Assembly (NCBI GenBank): GCA_963825585.1
Contig: CAWGTX010000001.1
Location: 1,000,477-1,064,476 of the forward strand
Reading direction: 5' to 3'
Length of the DNA: 64,000 nucleotides
Origin: JAOUGY01 sp963825585
Lineage (GTDB): Bacteria; Actinomycetota; Acidimicrobiia; Spongiisociales; ZC4RG35
Below the pieces are notes generated by a model. It was not told the DNA's origin and ran no database searches. It saw nothing but the letters and a program-made list of their open reading frames with translations. Positions 50,770 through 59,649 of the stretch are shown piece by piece. Position numbers and translations under genes: made by a program. The number at the start of each line of letters is the position of its first letter. Within the stretch, counting starts at the first letter, position 1.

Positions 50770-51735
50770 ATGAAGGCGATCCTCCACGACAGGTACGGGA
50801 CATCCGACGTACTCCAACTCCGGGACCTCGACATCCCGCCCGTCGGGGACGACGAAGTGCTGGTTCGGATCCGAGCCGCCGCCGTCAACCGCGGCGACGC
50901 ACTCGCCGTCGAAGGCATCCCCTATGCGGCACGACTCTCCTACGGGATCAGCGTTCCGAAGCAACGGGTGCCCGGCACGGACATGGCCGGCACCGTCGAG
51001 GCAGTCGGCAGCAACGTGACTGCGGTCGAGCCGGGCGACGACGTGTTCGGCTGGACCAAGGGCGCCTTCGCCCAGGTCACCTCGACTCGAGGTGACCTCG
51101 TCGTACCCAAGCCCGAACAGCTCACCTTCGAACAGGCCGCCGCCGCCCCGACCGCAGGCGTCACCGCACTCCAAGCACTACGAGACGTGGGACGGCTCGA
51201 ACGCGGACATCGCGTGCTCGTCGTCGGCGCCTCGGGCGGCGTCGGCACCTTCGCCATCCAGATGGCCAAGGCGTTCGGAGCGGAGGTCACCGGAGTGTGC
51301 AGCACCCGCAACGTCGACCTGGTCCGTTCCACCGGAGCCGACCACGTGATCGACTACACCCGGGAAGACTTCACCAGCCAGCCCGCTCGCTACGACCTGG
51401 TCCTGGACCTGGTCGGCAGGGAGCCCCTCTCGGTGAGCAGGCAACCTGTGAGCACCGGCGGAACATATGTGGCAGTCGCAGGCGGCAACCCCAGATCGCT
51501 CACGGGCATGTCACGGTTCGCCTCGACGTTCCTGCTGACGCCGTTCGTCCGGCAACGACTCCGCCCGCTCTTCGCCCAGAACAATCCGGAGGACCTCGCG
51601 TCCGTGAGTGATCTGCTCGAGACAGGAAGCGTGCTTCCCGTCATCGATTCCGTCTACGACCTGCGCGACACGCCCGAGGCGATCGCCTCCGTCCAGTCCG
51701 GCCACTCACGAGGAAAAGTCGTCATCACCATCTGA
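50770..51735 (+). CDS. NAD(P)-dependent alcohol dehydrogenase/quinone reductase-like protein
   Basis: A 321-residue zinc-independent MDR-family enzyme. N-terminal GroES-like domain (MKAILHDRYGTSDVLQLRD; VPGTDMAGTVEAVGSNV), nucleotide domain with VLVVGASGGVGTFAIQMAKAFGA near 150-172. Zinc ligands of true alcohol dehydrogenases are absent, pointing to a quinone or enone reductase. It begins a gene set with DUF4386 and a hydrolase and is divergent from the SARP-type regulator. A paralogue lies at 54,432. Confidence 0.83.
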   Translation: MKAILHDRYGTSDVLQLRDLDIPPVGDDEVLVRIRAAAVNRGDALAVEGIPYAARLSYGISVPKQRVPGTDMAGTVEAVGSNVTAVEPGDDVFGWTKGAFAQVTSTRGDLVVPKPEQLTFEQAAAAPTAGVTALQALRDVGRLERGHRVLVVGASGGVGTFAIQMAKAFGAEVTGVCSTRNVDLVRSTGADHVIDYTREDFTSQPARYDLVLDLVGREPLSVSRQPVSTGGTYVAVAGGNPRSLTGMSRFASTFLLTPFVRQRLRPLFAQNNPEDLASVSDLLETGSVLPVIDSVYDLRDTPEAIASVQSGHSRGKVVITI

Positions 51736-51781
51736 CAGACCGGGTGCAGTTCCACCCCCCAAGCAAGGAGAAAGGAAGACC

Positions 51782-52558
51782 ATGACAACCACACGAATCG
51801 AGACCAACGAAGCAGGGACAGACAGCGAGGGCCGTCGCAGTCGGTTGAGAAGGCTCACCATCACCGCCGGTGTCCTGTACCTGGCGATCTTCATCATCTA
51901 CCCCCTTGCCACGTCGGTGAGGTCCGTGCTCGTCGTGCCCGGCGACGCAGCGGCGACGGCTCAGAACATCGCCGACAGTGAATCGCTGTTTCGCTGGGGC
52001 ATGGCAGGGGAGGCGACCATCTTCCTCATCGAGATCGCACTGGCCGCCGTCCTGTACGTCCTCTTGCGGCCGGTGAGTCGGTCGATGTCGCTGGCGGGTG
52101 CCCTCGCCCGCGTCGCCGAAGGCGTGGTGATGGCGGCAGGCAACCTGTTCACCAGCGTCCTCACCCTGGTGGCGGTCGGCGGTGCCGGCTATCTGGCGGT
52201 CTTCGACTCGGCGCAGCGGGACGCGCTGGCGTTGTTCTTCCAGGAAGCCAACGACTACGTGGTCCTGACGTGGGGCCTGTTCTTCGGGCTGTCGCTGCTC
52301 ATCACGGGATGGCTCGTCTACCGAGCGGCGTTCTTCCCCAAGATCCCAGGCGTGTTGCTGGCCTTGGCCGGGATTGGATACCTGGCGCAGAGCTTCGGGA
52401 CCATCGTTGCCCCCGGGCTCACCGACGTGCTGGCGACGGTCGTGCTGGTGCTCGCCATCCCCGGCGAGTTGGTGTTCGCCCTCTGGCTCCTCATCAAAGG
52501 AATCGACGAGGACAAGTGGCGGGCGCAGGCTCTGGAAGCCGATCGGGCTCAGCTCTAG
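51782..52558 (+). CDS. DUF4386 membrane protein
   Basis: A 258-residue membrane protein with six or more helices and the DUF4386 pattern: LTITAGVLYLAIFIIYPLAT at the start, then GEATIFLIEIALAAVLYVLLRPVSRSMSLAGALARVAEGVVMAAGNL, and a final GELVFALWLLIKG. ATG follows an AAGGAGAAAGGA site. The family is common beside alcohol dehydrogenase-like genes but has no known activity. Confidence 0.8.
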   Translation: MTTTRIETNEAGTDSEGRRSRLRRLTITAGVLYLAIFIIYPLATSVRSVLVVPGDAAATAQNIADSESLFRWGMAGEATIFLIEIALAAVLYVLLRPVSRSMSLAGALARVAEGVVMAAGNLFTSVLTLVAVGGAGYLAVFDSAQRDALALFFQEANDYVVLTWGLFFGLSLLITGWLVYRAAFFPKIPGVLLALAGIGYLAQSFGTIVAPGLTDVLATVVLVLAIPGELVFALWLLIKGIDEDKWRAQALEADRAQL

Positions 52559-52598
52559 TGGCCCGCGGAATCGAGACCTGCACCGAGGAGCCGTGACG

Positions 52599-53852
52599 AT
52601 GATCCGCAGACTCGTGCTCGGAGGCCTGGTCACCAGTGCCGTGGTCATCGGGATGCTGGCGCAGGCAGGTGCGTACCTGTTTGCGCTGACATCCCCGACG
52701 CTCCCGCAGCAATCCGTGCAATCCCAGATCGGGGCATTCGCCCAACCGGGCTTGCATCAGGTCGGCGTGCAACATCTGGCAGAGAGCCATGCACCCATCC
52801 CAATGACGGTGTGGTATCCGGCGGTCCGACAAGAGCCCGAGGACTCCCCAGTCACCTACTCCTATGCGATGAACATGGTTGGCCCCGACGGCTCCGTCGC
52901 CATCGCCACCTACCGAGGGAACGCCACACCGGAGTCGGCATTCGACCTGTCCACCGGCCCCTACCCGCTCGTGGTTGTCTCCCACGGATTCGCCATCACG
53001 AGCAGCAGCTACGCCTGGCTGGCGGAACACCTCGCCTCTCACGGCATGGTCGTGGTCGCACCGGATCACAGGGAGGCCCTCGACCCCGACGGGCTCTGGA
53101 AGTCCACCGTCGACCGACCCGAGGACATCGAGACGGTTCTGACCTTCGTCGACGATGCCGTGCAGCCGGGCGGCGAATTCGAAGGACTCGTCGACCCCCG
53201 GCGCGTTGCGGTGATCGGCCACTCCTACGGTGGATACACGGCCCTTGCCGCCGGCGGAGCACGGATGGACGCCGCCGCGTTCAACACGGCATGCGAGACC
53301 GCCCACGTAACCGGCGATCCGCTCGTGTTTCTGTGCGACGCCCTCGGGCCGCGGCTGGCCGATATCGCCGACCGGGCCGGCCTGAGCTCGGTTCCAGCGG
53401 GCCTCTGGCCGGCATGGTCGGCTCCCCGCGTCGACGCCGTGGTGGCGATGGCAGGCGATGCCGCCATGTTCGGAGAACACGGTCTGGCGGAGATGAGTGT
53501 CCCGGTGATGGCGATCGGCGGCACCGCCGACACCGACTCCCCATTCGAGTGGGGGACTCGGCTCACCTACGACAACGTGTCGAGTGCTCGCAAGGTCGAG
53601 ATCGCGCTGGAGGATGCCGCCCATCTCGTCTTCGCCGGGGAGTGCGACCGTGTCCGCCGCATCGTGAATCTCGTATCGCTGGGCTTCTGTTCGGATCCAG
53701 CGTGGGATCGTGACCATGCCCACGATCTCGTCAAGCACTACGTGACGGCGTTCGTCCTCGCGGAACTGGGCCAAGACGAGGCGGCCGCGGCAGCGTTGAC
53801 ACCGCACGATCAGCAATTGCCCGCCGTCGGCTACCGAGCGGACGGGTACTGA
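52599..53852 (+). CDS. secreted or membrane-anchored alpha/beta hydrolase, PAF-acetylhydrolase/dienelactone-hydrolase-like
   Basis: A 417-residue protein with an N-terminal signal or anchor (LVLGGLVTSAVVIGMLAQAGAYLFAL). The catalytic domain contains PLVVVSHGFAITSSSYAWLAEHLASHG, the nucleophile elbow GHSYGG near 210, and a late DAAHLVF His. This is the platelet-activating-factor acetylhydrolase-like group. ATG at 52,599 sits eight bases from a GAGGAG site, better than GTG 52,593. A second hydrolase of the same group is at 56,164. Confidence 0.8.
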   Translation: MIRRLVLGGLVTSAVVIGMLAQAGAYLFALTSPTLPQQSVQSQIGAFAQPGLHQVGVQHLAESHAPIPMTVWYPAVRQEPEDSPVTYSYAMNMVGPDGSVAIATYRGNATPESAFDLSTGPYPLVVVSHGFAITSSSYAWLAEHLASHGMVVVAPDHREALDPDGLWKSTVDRPEDIETVLTFVDDAVQPGGEFEGLVDPRRVAVIGHSYGGYTALAAGGARMDAAAFNTACETAHVTGDPLVFLCDALGPRLADIADRAGLSSVPAGLWPAWSAPRVDAVVAMAGDAAMFGEHGLAEMSVPVMAIGGTADTDSPFEWGTRLTYDNVSSARKVEIALEDAAHLVFAGECDRVRRIVNLVSLGFCSDPAWDRDHAHDLVKHYVTAFVLAELGQDEAAAAALTPHDQQLPAVGYRADGY

Positions 53853-53865
53853 GATGCGTTCGCAT

Positions 53866-54378
53866 CTACGCCTGATGTCGCCCGACCTGCGCGTACACCA
53901 GTTGTGCCAGCACGAGGGCCGCTTCGAACAGATGGAACACCAGAGCCGTCAGGTAGAAGGCGGCATCCACTTCCGGATTGACCCCGAACACGATCAGGAC
54001 CAGAGGGACCTGAATCGGGATCTCGAGAAGCCAGAACAACACTGTCATCGCCGGTGTCGTCCGGGCTTGACTCGCCGCCAGCCGACGGTTCTCCGGTCGA
54101 CGCAGCGCCAGATAGATGACCGTCCAGTTCAGACCCAGGTAGACGACACCGGCGACAGTCCACACGGTGCGGCCGGCGACGTCGTAGGCGCTGAGCGCCA
54201 CCGGGACCAGTGCGGCCACCACCACAACCAACCCGATGGTGACCACGGCGCGGATCTGACCGAGCTGGGAGGCCCCGAACTCAGAACGCTGGGTGACGCT
54301 GATCAGGGCGGCGAAGCCGACGAAGACGCCGGCGATCTCGGCGATCGTGACGAACAGGACGATGTCTTCCATCTTCAC
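53866..54378 (-). CDS. membrane protein, 170 aa
   Basis: Four or five helices (IVLFVTIAEIAGVFVGFAALI; AVVTIGLVVVVAALVPVAL; VWTVAGVVYLGLNWTVIYLAL; MTVLFWLLEIPIQVPLVLIVFG; AFYLTALVFHLFEAALVLAQLVY) in 170 residues. No family recognised. It is convergent with the hydrolase and divergent from the second dehydrogenase across 53 bases. Confidence 0.72.
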   Translation of the reverse strand: MKMEDIVLFVTIAEIAGVFVGFAALISVTQRSEFGASQLGQIRAVVTIGLVVVVAALVPVALSAYDVAGRTVWTVAGVVYLGLNWTVIYLALRRPENRRLAASQARTTPAMTVLFWLLEIPIQVPLVLIVFGVNPEVDAAFYLTALVFHLFEAALVLAQLVYAQVGRHQA

Positions 54379-54431
54379 CCATATCGGTCCGTGGATCTGA
54401 CGACCTACTTCTACACGAAGAGGCGGCGATC

Positions 54432-55319
54432 ATGAAGGCCATCCTGGTGAAGAGGGCAGGATCACCGGACCGACTCGTACTGACCGATGTCCCCCAACCG
54501 GCTCCAGAACCCGACGAGGTCCTCATCCGGATTCATGCGGCCACCGTCACTCGCGGCGACGTCGTCATGCGCAAGATGCCCCGCTTGGTGGCGAGGCTGG
54601 TCGGCGAGGCGCCGAAGTCGATCCCGGGGCACGAGTTCGCCGGCGAGGTGGCGGCAGTCGGTCACGACGTGACCCGGTTCGAGATCGGCGATGGCGTGTT
54701 CGGCACCACCACCGGCCTCGAACAGGGCTCGCATGCGGAGTACGTGTGCGTGCCCGAGAACGGCATCGTGGCCCACATCCCTCCGCATGTCGGATACGAC
54801 GAAGCAGCACCGATCCCGGTGGGTGCCATGGCAGCACTGCACTTCCTGCGAGAGGGAGGGGTGGTGCCCGGCACGCAGGCGCTCATCAACGGCGCCTCGG
54901 GCAGCGTCGGAACCTTCGCCGTCCAGATCGCCAAGCGGATGGGAGCACACGTGACCGGGGTGAGCAGCACAGCCAACCTCGAGTTGGTGGCATCACTCGG
55001 AGCCGACGTCACCATCGACTACCGAGAACAGGACTTCACCGAAGGTGCAACGAAATACGACGTCGTCTTCGACGCCGCCGGAAAGACCTCCGCCAAGAAG
55101 GCAGTGCCAGTGCTTTCAGAGCGCGGGAGATTCGTCACCACTCAGACCCGGAGACGAGAACAGGTCGAGGACCTCCTTGCCGTCCGGGACATGGTGGCCG
55201 GCGGAGCTGTGAGAGCAGTGATCGACCGTTCCTACACCCTCGACCGGATACGTGAGGCTCATCGCTACGTGGAGGAGGGCCACAAGCGGGGCAATGTCGT
55301 GCTGGTGGTCCATGGTTGA
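54432..55319 (+). CDS. NAD(P)-dependent alcohol dehydrogenase/quinone reductase-like protein, second copy
   Basis: A 295-residue MDR enzyme closely parallel to the 50,770 product: MKAILVKRAGSPDRLVLTD start, PGHEFAGEVAAVGHDV, NGASGSVGTFAVQIAKRMGA nucleotide loop. It lacks zinc ligands. ATG has no strong ribosome site beyond GAGGCGGCG. Its 3' end overlaps the ATG of the truncated gene at 55,312 by eight bases. Confidence 0.82.
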   Translation: MKAILVKRAGSPDRLVLTDVPQPAPEPDEVLIRIHAATVTRGDVVMRKMPRLVARLVGEAPKSIPGHEFAGEVAAVGHDVTRFEIGDGVFGTTTGLEQGSHAEYVCVPENGIVAHIPPHVGYDEAAPIPVGAMAALHFLREGGVVPGTQALINGASGSVGTFAVQIAKRMGAHVTGVSSTANLELVASLGADVTIDYREQDFTEGATKYDVVFDAAGKTSAKKAVPVLSERGRFVTTQTRRREQVEDLLAVRDMVAGGAVRAVIDRSYTLDRIREAHRYVEEGHKRGNVVLVVHG

Positions 55320-55539
55320 CGAGATGATCCGTCCGCGGCAAGACATCTACAGCCGGTTCACGCTGTCGCAGTGTGTCCAACGGCGACCCGGCATGCCGCT
55401 CGGGGCTTCCGGCTCGCTGATGAACATGCTCCACTGCTCGCTGGGCGCAGGCTCATTCGCCGGGTTCTGGCGCCACTGGTACCCGAACTGGGGTCGGACG
55501 GTTGCCGTGCCACGTATGGGAGGTCTCAGTCGTGTCTGA
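55312..55539 (+). pseudogene. 5' fragment of an MBOAT/acyltransferase-like membrane-protein gene
   Basis: A 75-codon frame whose first ~62 residues (DIYSRFTLSQCVQRRPGMPL; MLHCSLGAGSFAGFWRHWYPNWG) match, from memory, the start of bacterial MBOAT-like proteins, in which the FWxxWNPxWGYYLG segment leads into many membrane helices. Here similarity stops at about 55,498 and the frame ends ~40 bases later, inside the next gene. The rest of the gene is missing, so this looks like a deletion remnant. Family assignment is moderate. Confidence 0.5.
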
Positions 55540-55921
55540 TGTGACCGAGTTGAGAGTTGCGTTGACCGTCAAAGACTTCGACCAGGCCGTCGCCTTCTAC
55601 CGAGATGGCCTCGGCCTGACACAGCTCGAGGACTGGAGCTCTGATCGCGGCCGGGTCGTCCTCCTCGAGGCCGGTCGGGCGACACTCGAGCTACTCGACG
55701 AAGCACAAGCCGCCTCGGTCGACGAGATCGAGGCCGGGCAGCGTGTCTCAGGAGCCGTCAGGATCGCCGTCGAGGTTGCTGATAGCGGCGAGACTGCACG
55801 ACGGCTCGTGGGGGCCGGCGCCGGCCAAGTCGCCCCACCGGTACTCACCCCCTGGGGAGACCGAAACGCACGTGTCGAGACGCCCGACGGCATGCAGCTC
55901 ACCCTGTTCGGCCCGCCGTAG
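55532..55921 (+). CDS. glyoxalase/bleomycin-resistance-fold (VOC) protein
   Basis: A 129-residue single VOC domain: LRVALTVKDFDQAVAFYRDGLGL opens the first beta-alpha unit, LLEAGRATLELLDE follows, and VAPPVLTPWGDRNARVETPDGMQLTLF closes it with a metal-ligand Glu region. GTG follows a GGGAGGTCTC site. VOC proteins bind metals and act as dioxygenases, epimerases or drug-binding proteins. It sits at the deletion point of the preceding gene. Confidence 0.82.
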   Translation: MSDVTELRVALTVKDFDQAVAFYRDGLGLTQLEDWSSDRGRVVLLEAGRATLELLDEAQAASVDEIEAGQRVSGAVRIAVEVADSGETARRLVGAGAGQVAPPVLTPWGDRNARVETPDGMQLTLFGPP

Positions 55922-56163
55922 GGTCTCGGGAGCCGACCGACAGCCGTGCCGGGTGACGGGTCGGGAGTCCATCCATACGGCCGCCGTCCGCAGCGACCAT
56001 CGACTACCACGGCGGTCGACAATGTGTTCGGAGCCGGACGACGCCGTTGCGGCTTTGGTGAGCAGGATCTCGCACCAGGGCGAGCGAGTTGAAGGTTGCC
56101 CTCGAACTCCGACTCGACGGTATGTGTCGTCGTGGTCTCATTCATTGGAGATGCGGAGGGCGG

Positions 56164-57498
56164 TCAGGTCTTGGCCTGCTCAAGGGCGTGTTCCAACTCC
56201 GCCCGCTCGGCGGGTGTCTTCGACAGCCACCACTGCCTGATGCCCGACACGTCGTGGCTGACGACGTCGTCGGGATAGGCGGCGAACTGTGCCTCGGGGA
56301 AGCCGTTTGCCTCGCCTCGGAGGTGGGTGTCGAAGAAGTCACAGATGAACAGGTTGAGGATGTCGAGGGTGCGCTGGGCTTCCAGACGGCCGGTGAGAAT
56401 GTTGTGAACAGGTCCGCGTGTCATCAACTGGTTGTCGGTGACCCCGAAGTGGTTGGTGCCCATCACGTGGAGGCGGGTGATGTCGTCGCGCAAACCAGCC
56501 GTCTCGTAGCGTTCGTAGAGGAAGTCGTTGAACCCGACCGGTCGAACCGGAGGGCCTTCGACCTCGCCCCAGAGATTGGTCACGTCCGAGTAGATCATCA
56601 TGAACGGAACGGGGATGTCGGCGTTCCAGCCCGAGTTGCGGTCGTTGCTTCCGTCGAGGTTGACGGCGGCGCCTGCTCGGGGGTCTTCGTAGGCGATTGC
56701 GGCGGCAGTCGCGCCACCGTACGAGTGTCCCAGGTGGCCGACCCGGGTGAGGTCCGCCTGTCCGAGGATGTCGGCGATGGCCGGCGGCGCCTGGCCCGAG
56801 GCGAGAGCTTCTTCCACGAAGAGGACGTCGTCCACCCAGACCCGGGGGCTTTCGTCGTAGATCCGGTCGTCGATCATGTTGAACATGCGCAAGATGCCGA
56901 TGGCGCCCTCGAAACGGTCCTGGTATGTGCTGCCTTGCATGCGTTTCGGTTCCGCTTCCACCACGAGATTCTTGATCTCGTCGGGTTGTTCGACCCCTTC
57001 GGCTCGATTCTTCACTTCTTCTGCCGGGAGCCGAACGACGTCACCGTTCCCGAACACGATGGGGGCTGCGTCGTAGGGATGGGCAATGGAGACGACGACG
57101 TAGCCGTTGCTGGCGAGGTGTTCCATCAGCACCGAGTTCTGCGAGATGTAGCCGTTGAGTCCGTGGTTGAAGAAGACGACCGGGAGCGGCTCGCCGCCGT
57201 CCAGCACGGGGGCGTCCAGGTAGGAGTGAGTGTCGACGCCCCTCAGATGGGAGAAGAAGAAGGAGGGCATGCCGAGTTCTTCGGCGGCGACCGCGGCGAA
57301 CGTGGTCTCGATCTCGGCCTCGGTCGCATACGGCCGAACCGTATAGCCGTCGGTCGTGGAGGCGGGATACCACACCCGTACCGCCAACCGTCGCGGCTCA
57401 TTCTCTGCGGCATACAAGACGCCCAACCGGCTGTGATCGGTCAACTCGAAATCGCGCACTCCAACGACGTGTGGGCCCTCCGGGGCGGGAAGGTTCAT
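56164..57498 (-). CDS. PAF-acetylhydrolase-like alpha/beta hydrolase, 5' end replaced at the contig junction
   Basis: About 444 residues from M (57,498). Family blocks: NLPAPEGPHVVGVRDFELTD, LAVRVWYPAS, LPVVFFNHGLNGYISQNSVLMEHLASNGY, nucleophile elbow GHLGHSYGG near 235, and MGTNHFGVTD with the His. Relatives carry a signal peptide or membrane helices before the LPAP block; here the frame instead continues upstream into the C-terminus of an SRPBCC protein. So the natural 5' end is missing and the junction lies near 57,495. A usable ATG remains, but the product would be cytoplasmic. Confidence 0.72.
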   Translation of the reverse strand: MNLPAPEGPHVVGVRDFELTDHSRLGVLYAAENEPRRLAVRVWYPASTTDGYTVRPYATEAEIETTFAAVAAEELGMPSFFFSHLRGVDTHSYLDAPVLDGGEPLPVVFFNHGLNGYISQNSVLMEHLASNGYVVVSIAHPYDAAPIVFGNGDVVRLPAEEVKNRAEGVEQPDEIKNLVVEAEPKRMQGSTYQDRFEGAIGILRMFNMIDDRIYDESPRVWVDDVLFVEEALASGQAPPAIADILGQADLTRVGHLGHSYGGATAAAIAYEDPRAGAAVNLDGSNDRNSGWNADIPVPFMMIYSDVTNLWGEVEGPPVRPVGFNDFLYERYETAGLRDDITRLHVMGTNHFGVTDNQLMTRGPVHNILTGRLEAQRTLDILNLFICDFFDTHLRGEANGFPEAQFAAYPDDVVSHDVSGIRQWWLSKTPAERAELEHALEQAKT

Positions 57499-57510
57499 CT
57501 CGCAGAGCGT
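57485..57510. other. junction between two sequence types
   Basis: Within one minus-strand frame, SRPBCC-type residues (EHVRVEAPWLLLRFVVGQ, then SHRTTLCEM) pass directly into the hydrolase start (NLPAPEGPHVVG). To the left genes are mostly intact; to the right almost all are frameshifted and codon choice shifts to CG-dinucleotide-rich forms. This marks an assembly join or a recombination point. Confidence 0.7.
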
Positions 57511-57919
57511 CGTGCGGTGGGATGCGCTGGCCTGCCCGACGACGAAGCGAAGCAAGAGCCAGGGGGCTTCGACGCGGACGTGCTCGCGCAGGCAGCAGGC
57601 CGCCCGGCGCGGGCTCGATGCGATAGGTCGTCTGGAGATGGATTCCGGGAGCTTGCCAGGCGAGGCCGTGGACCTCGGTCGGCGAGACGGGGTCGAGGGC
57701 GGCGGTGTAGACGGCCTTCAGGCGGAAGGGGCCGACCGGGATGCGATCGACGACGCGGTAATGCTTCGCGTTCGGTCGATCGGGTCGAGGCGGGAGCGGC
57801 CGGATCGACTCGATCAGGGGATGTAGAGGGACGTAGTTCTCGAGGTCGCAGAGGAAGGCCCGCAACGTCGCGGGGGGGACGGCCATCTCGATCGCGTGCT
57901 CGAACTCGGCACGGGCCAT
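57499..57919 (-). pseudogene. SRPBCC-family protein, frameshifted and cut at the junction
   Basis: Begins MARAEFEHAIEMAVPPATLRAFL and runs through YVPLHPLIESIRPLPP and IPVGPFRLKAVYTAALDPV, a START/SRPBCC hydrophobic-ligand fold. Near 57,595 the frame shifts by one base; the other frame continues as LREHVRVEAPWLLLRFVVGQ, the usual C-terminal helix, then hits the junction. Four bases downstream of the P450 stop, so co-transcribed with it. Confidence 0.65.
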
Positions 57920-57923
57920 CTTG

Positions 57924-59217
57924 CTAGGCGCCACCGCGGGCGGGGGCGGCGAGCGACGGCGTGAGCCGGACGGGAAAGCGCTCGAGCGTTCGAAGGGCCG
58001 TCGCGGGGGCCCATTCGGGGGGCTCGCCCGCATGCTCGATCGAGGCGAAGCGCTCGAGGAGCGTCTCGAAGGCGACACGCGCCTCCATGCGCGCGACGCT
58101 CGCGCCCATGCAGAAATGCATGCCCCACCCGAAGCTCAGATGATGCGGGTCGGCGCGGCCGACGTCGAAGCGATCCGGATCGGGGCGAGCGGCGGGGTCG
58201 CGATTGGCGGCGGCGAGGTCGACGTGGACCAGCTCGCCCGCGGCGATCGGGACACCGGCCCATTCGAGATCTTCGCGGGCGACGCGGGTCAGGAACAGGA
58301 TCGGGGGCTCGAAGCGGAGCATCTCCTCGACGGCATTCGGGATCAGCTCGGGTGTCCGGCGCAGGCGGTCGAGCTCCGCCGGATGGTCGAGCAGCGAATA
58401 GAGGCCGTTCCCGATCAGGTTGCGGGTCGTCTCGTGGCCGGCGTAGAGGAGCTGGACGACCATCGCGACGAGCTCGTCGGACGAGAGCCGGTCGCCGCTC
58501 GACTCGACGGCGATCAGTGCCGAGAGCAGATCGTCGCCCGGGCGGACGCGGCGCTCGGCGATGAGCCGCCGGGCGTAGTCGTCGAAGCATTGCATCGCCT
58601 GATCGACCTGGGCGCGCACGGCGGGCGTCGGCGTCGCCGTCGCGAGCGAGAGCGCCGCGGTCCACTCGCCGACCTCGTCGAAATCGATCGAGGGGATCGC
58701 GAGCAGGCTGCAGATCACCTGGAGCGGGAGCTTCTGGGCGAAGGAGTCGTAGAGATCGACGACGCCGATCCCGGCGGCGTCCGCGGCGAGGGATTCGGCG
58801 ATCTCCCGGGTCACTGGCGTGATCCGCGCGACCTGACGCGGGGTGAAGGCGCGCGCCGAGCAGGCCGCGCAAGCGATCGTGATCCGGCGGATCGAGGAAG
58901 ACGAGCGTGCGGCGGACCCAGTCGACGTAGAGGCCTTCGCTCCAGCCCTGCTGCTCGTAGTAGTGGGCGTTCATCGCGCCGAAGCGGCGATCCTGGAGCA
59001 GGGCGGCGATGTCGGCGTGGCGCAGGAAGATCGTCGTCCCGAGCTCGGGGACCCGCGCGGCCCGGGCGCCGGCGGCGAGGAGCGGGGCGACGGCCGCGTG
59101 AGGGGCGCGGAAATAGCGGTCGTCGAACGAAAGCAGCGGGAGCGGCGCTCCGGTGGACTCAGCGCCTCGACCGGTCGCGTGTCCGGGAGACTCGATCGGC
59201 TGGATGGATTCCGGCAT
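57924..59217 (-). pseudogene. cytochrome P450 with a frameshift
   Basis: ATG at 59,217 follows a GAGGAG site. The first ~120 residues (FLRHADIAALLQDRRFGAMN; FLDPPDHDRLRGLLG) end in a one-base shift near 58,853; the other frame continues FTPRQVARITPVTREIAE and contains AGHETT, EEMLR (ExxR) and the haem loop FGWGMHFCMGASVARME. All P450 motifs are present, so repair gives a full ~430-residue enzyme. Unrelated in codon use to the P450 at 17,136. Confidence 0.78.
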
Positions 59218-59345
59218 GGCCCCGATCTCCTCGTGCCCTCGAATGGCCGGATGCAGCCATTCCATCCATCATCGCGCGGCGCGAGTCATCCGTCGAAGGG
59301 TCTTCTCCGAAATCTGCCCCGCATTCGCAGAGCGAGGATCGCTCC

Positions 59346-59649
59346 ATGGCCGAGAAGATCTGGAGGCCGAACGAGCCGCGGGGGGATCCGTCGCCTCATC
59401 CGACGCTCGCTGCCCTCGAGGTGGGGCTCGCCGTGCTCCCATCGGACGATCGCGAGACGGGATGGGTGTCCCTGATCGTACGACGGAATCGACTGGCGGG
59501 TCCTCGAGTCGGGTGAGTCCGCCGCCGACGGTCCCGTCCGCGTCGTCGCCCGCGGCAAGCGCTGGCGCCGCGCGTCCGGTCGCTTCGGTCGCTCGCGCAA
59601 GCCGGCTGTTCGGAAGCTCCCTCAGGCCCGCCCCTCAGGCCGGCGATAG
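59346..59649 (+). pseudogene. possible small protein, frameshifted
   Basis: An ATG frame (AEKIWRPNEPRGDPSPHPTL) is followed near 59,475 by a one-base shift into a frame reading YDGIDWRVLESGESAADGP and a basic tail to a TAG at 59,647. Codon bias is coding-like. No family recognised. It converges on the amidohydrolase gene, overlapping its stop. Confidence 0.35.

Noticed and set aside
56089..57927. 612-residue plus-strand frame opposite the hydrolase and across the junction
   Set aside because: Antisense shadow spanning two unrelated segments.
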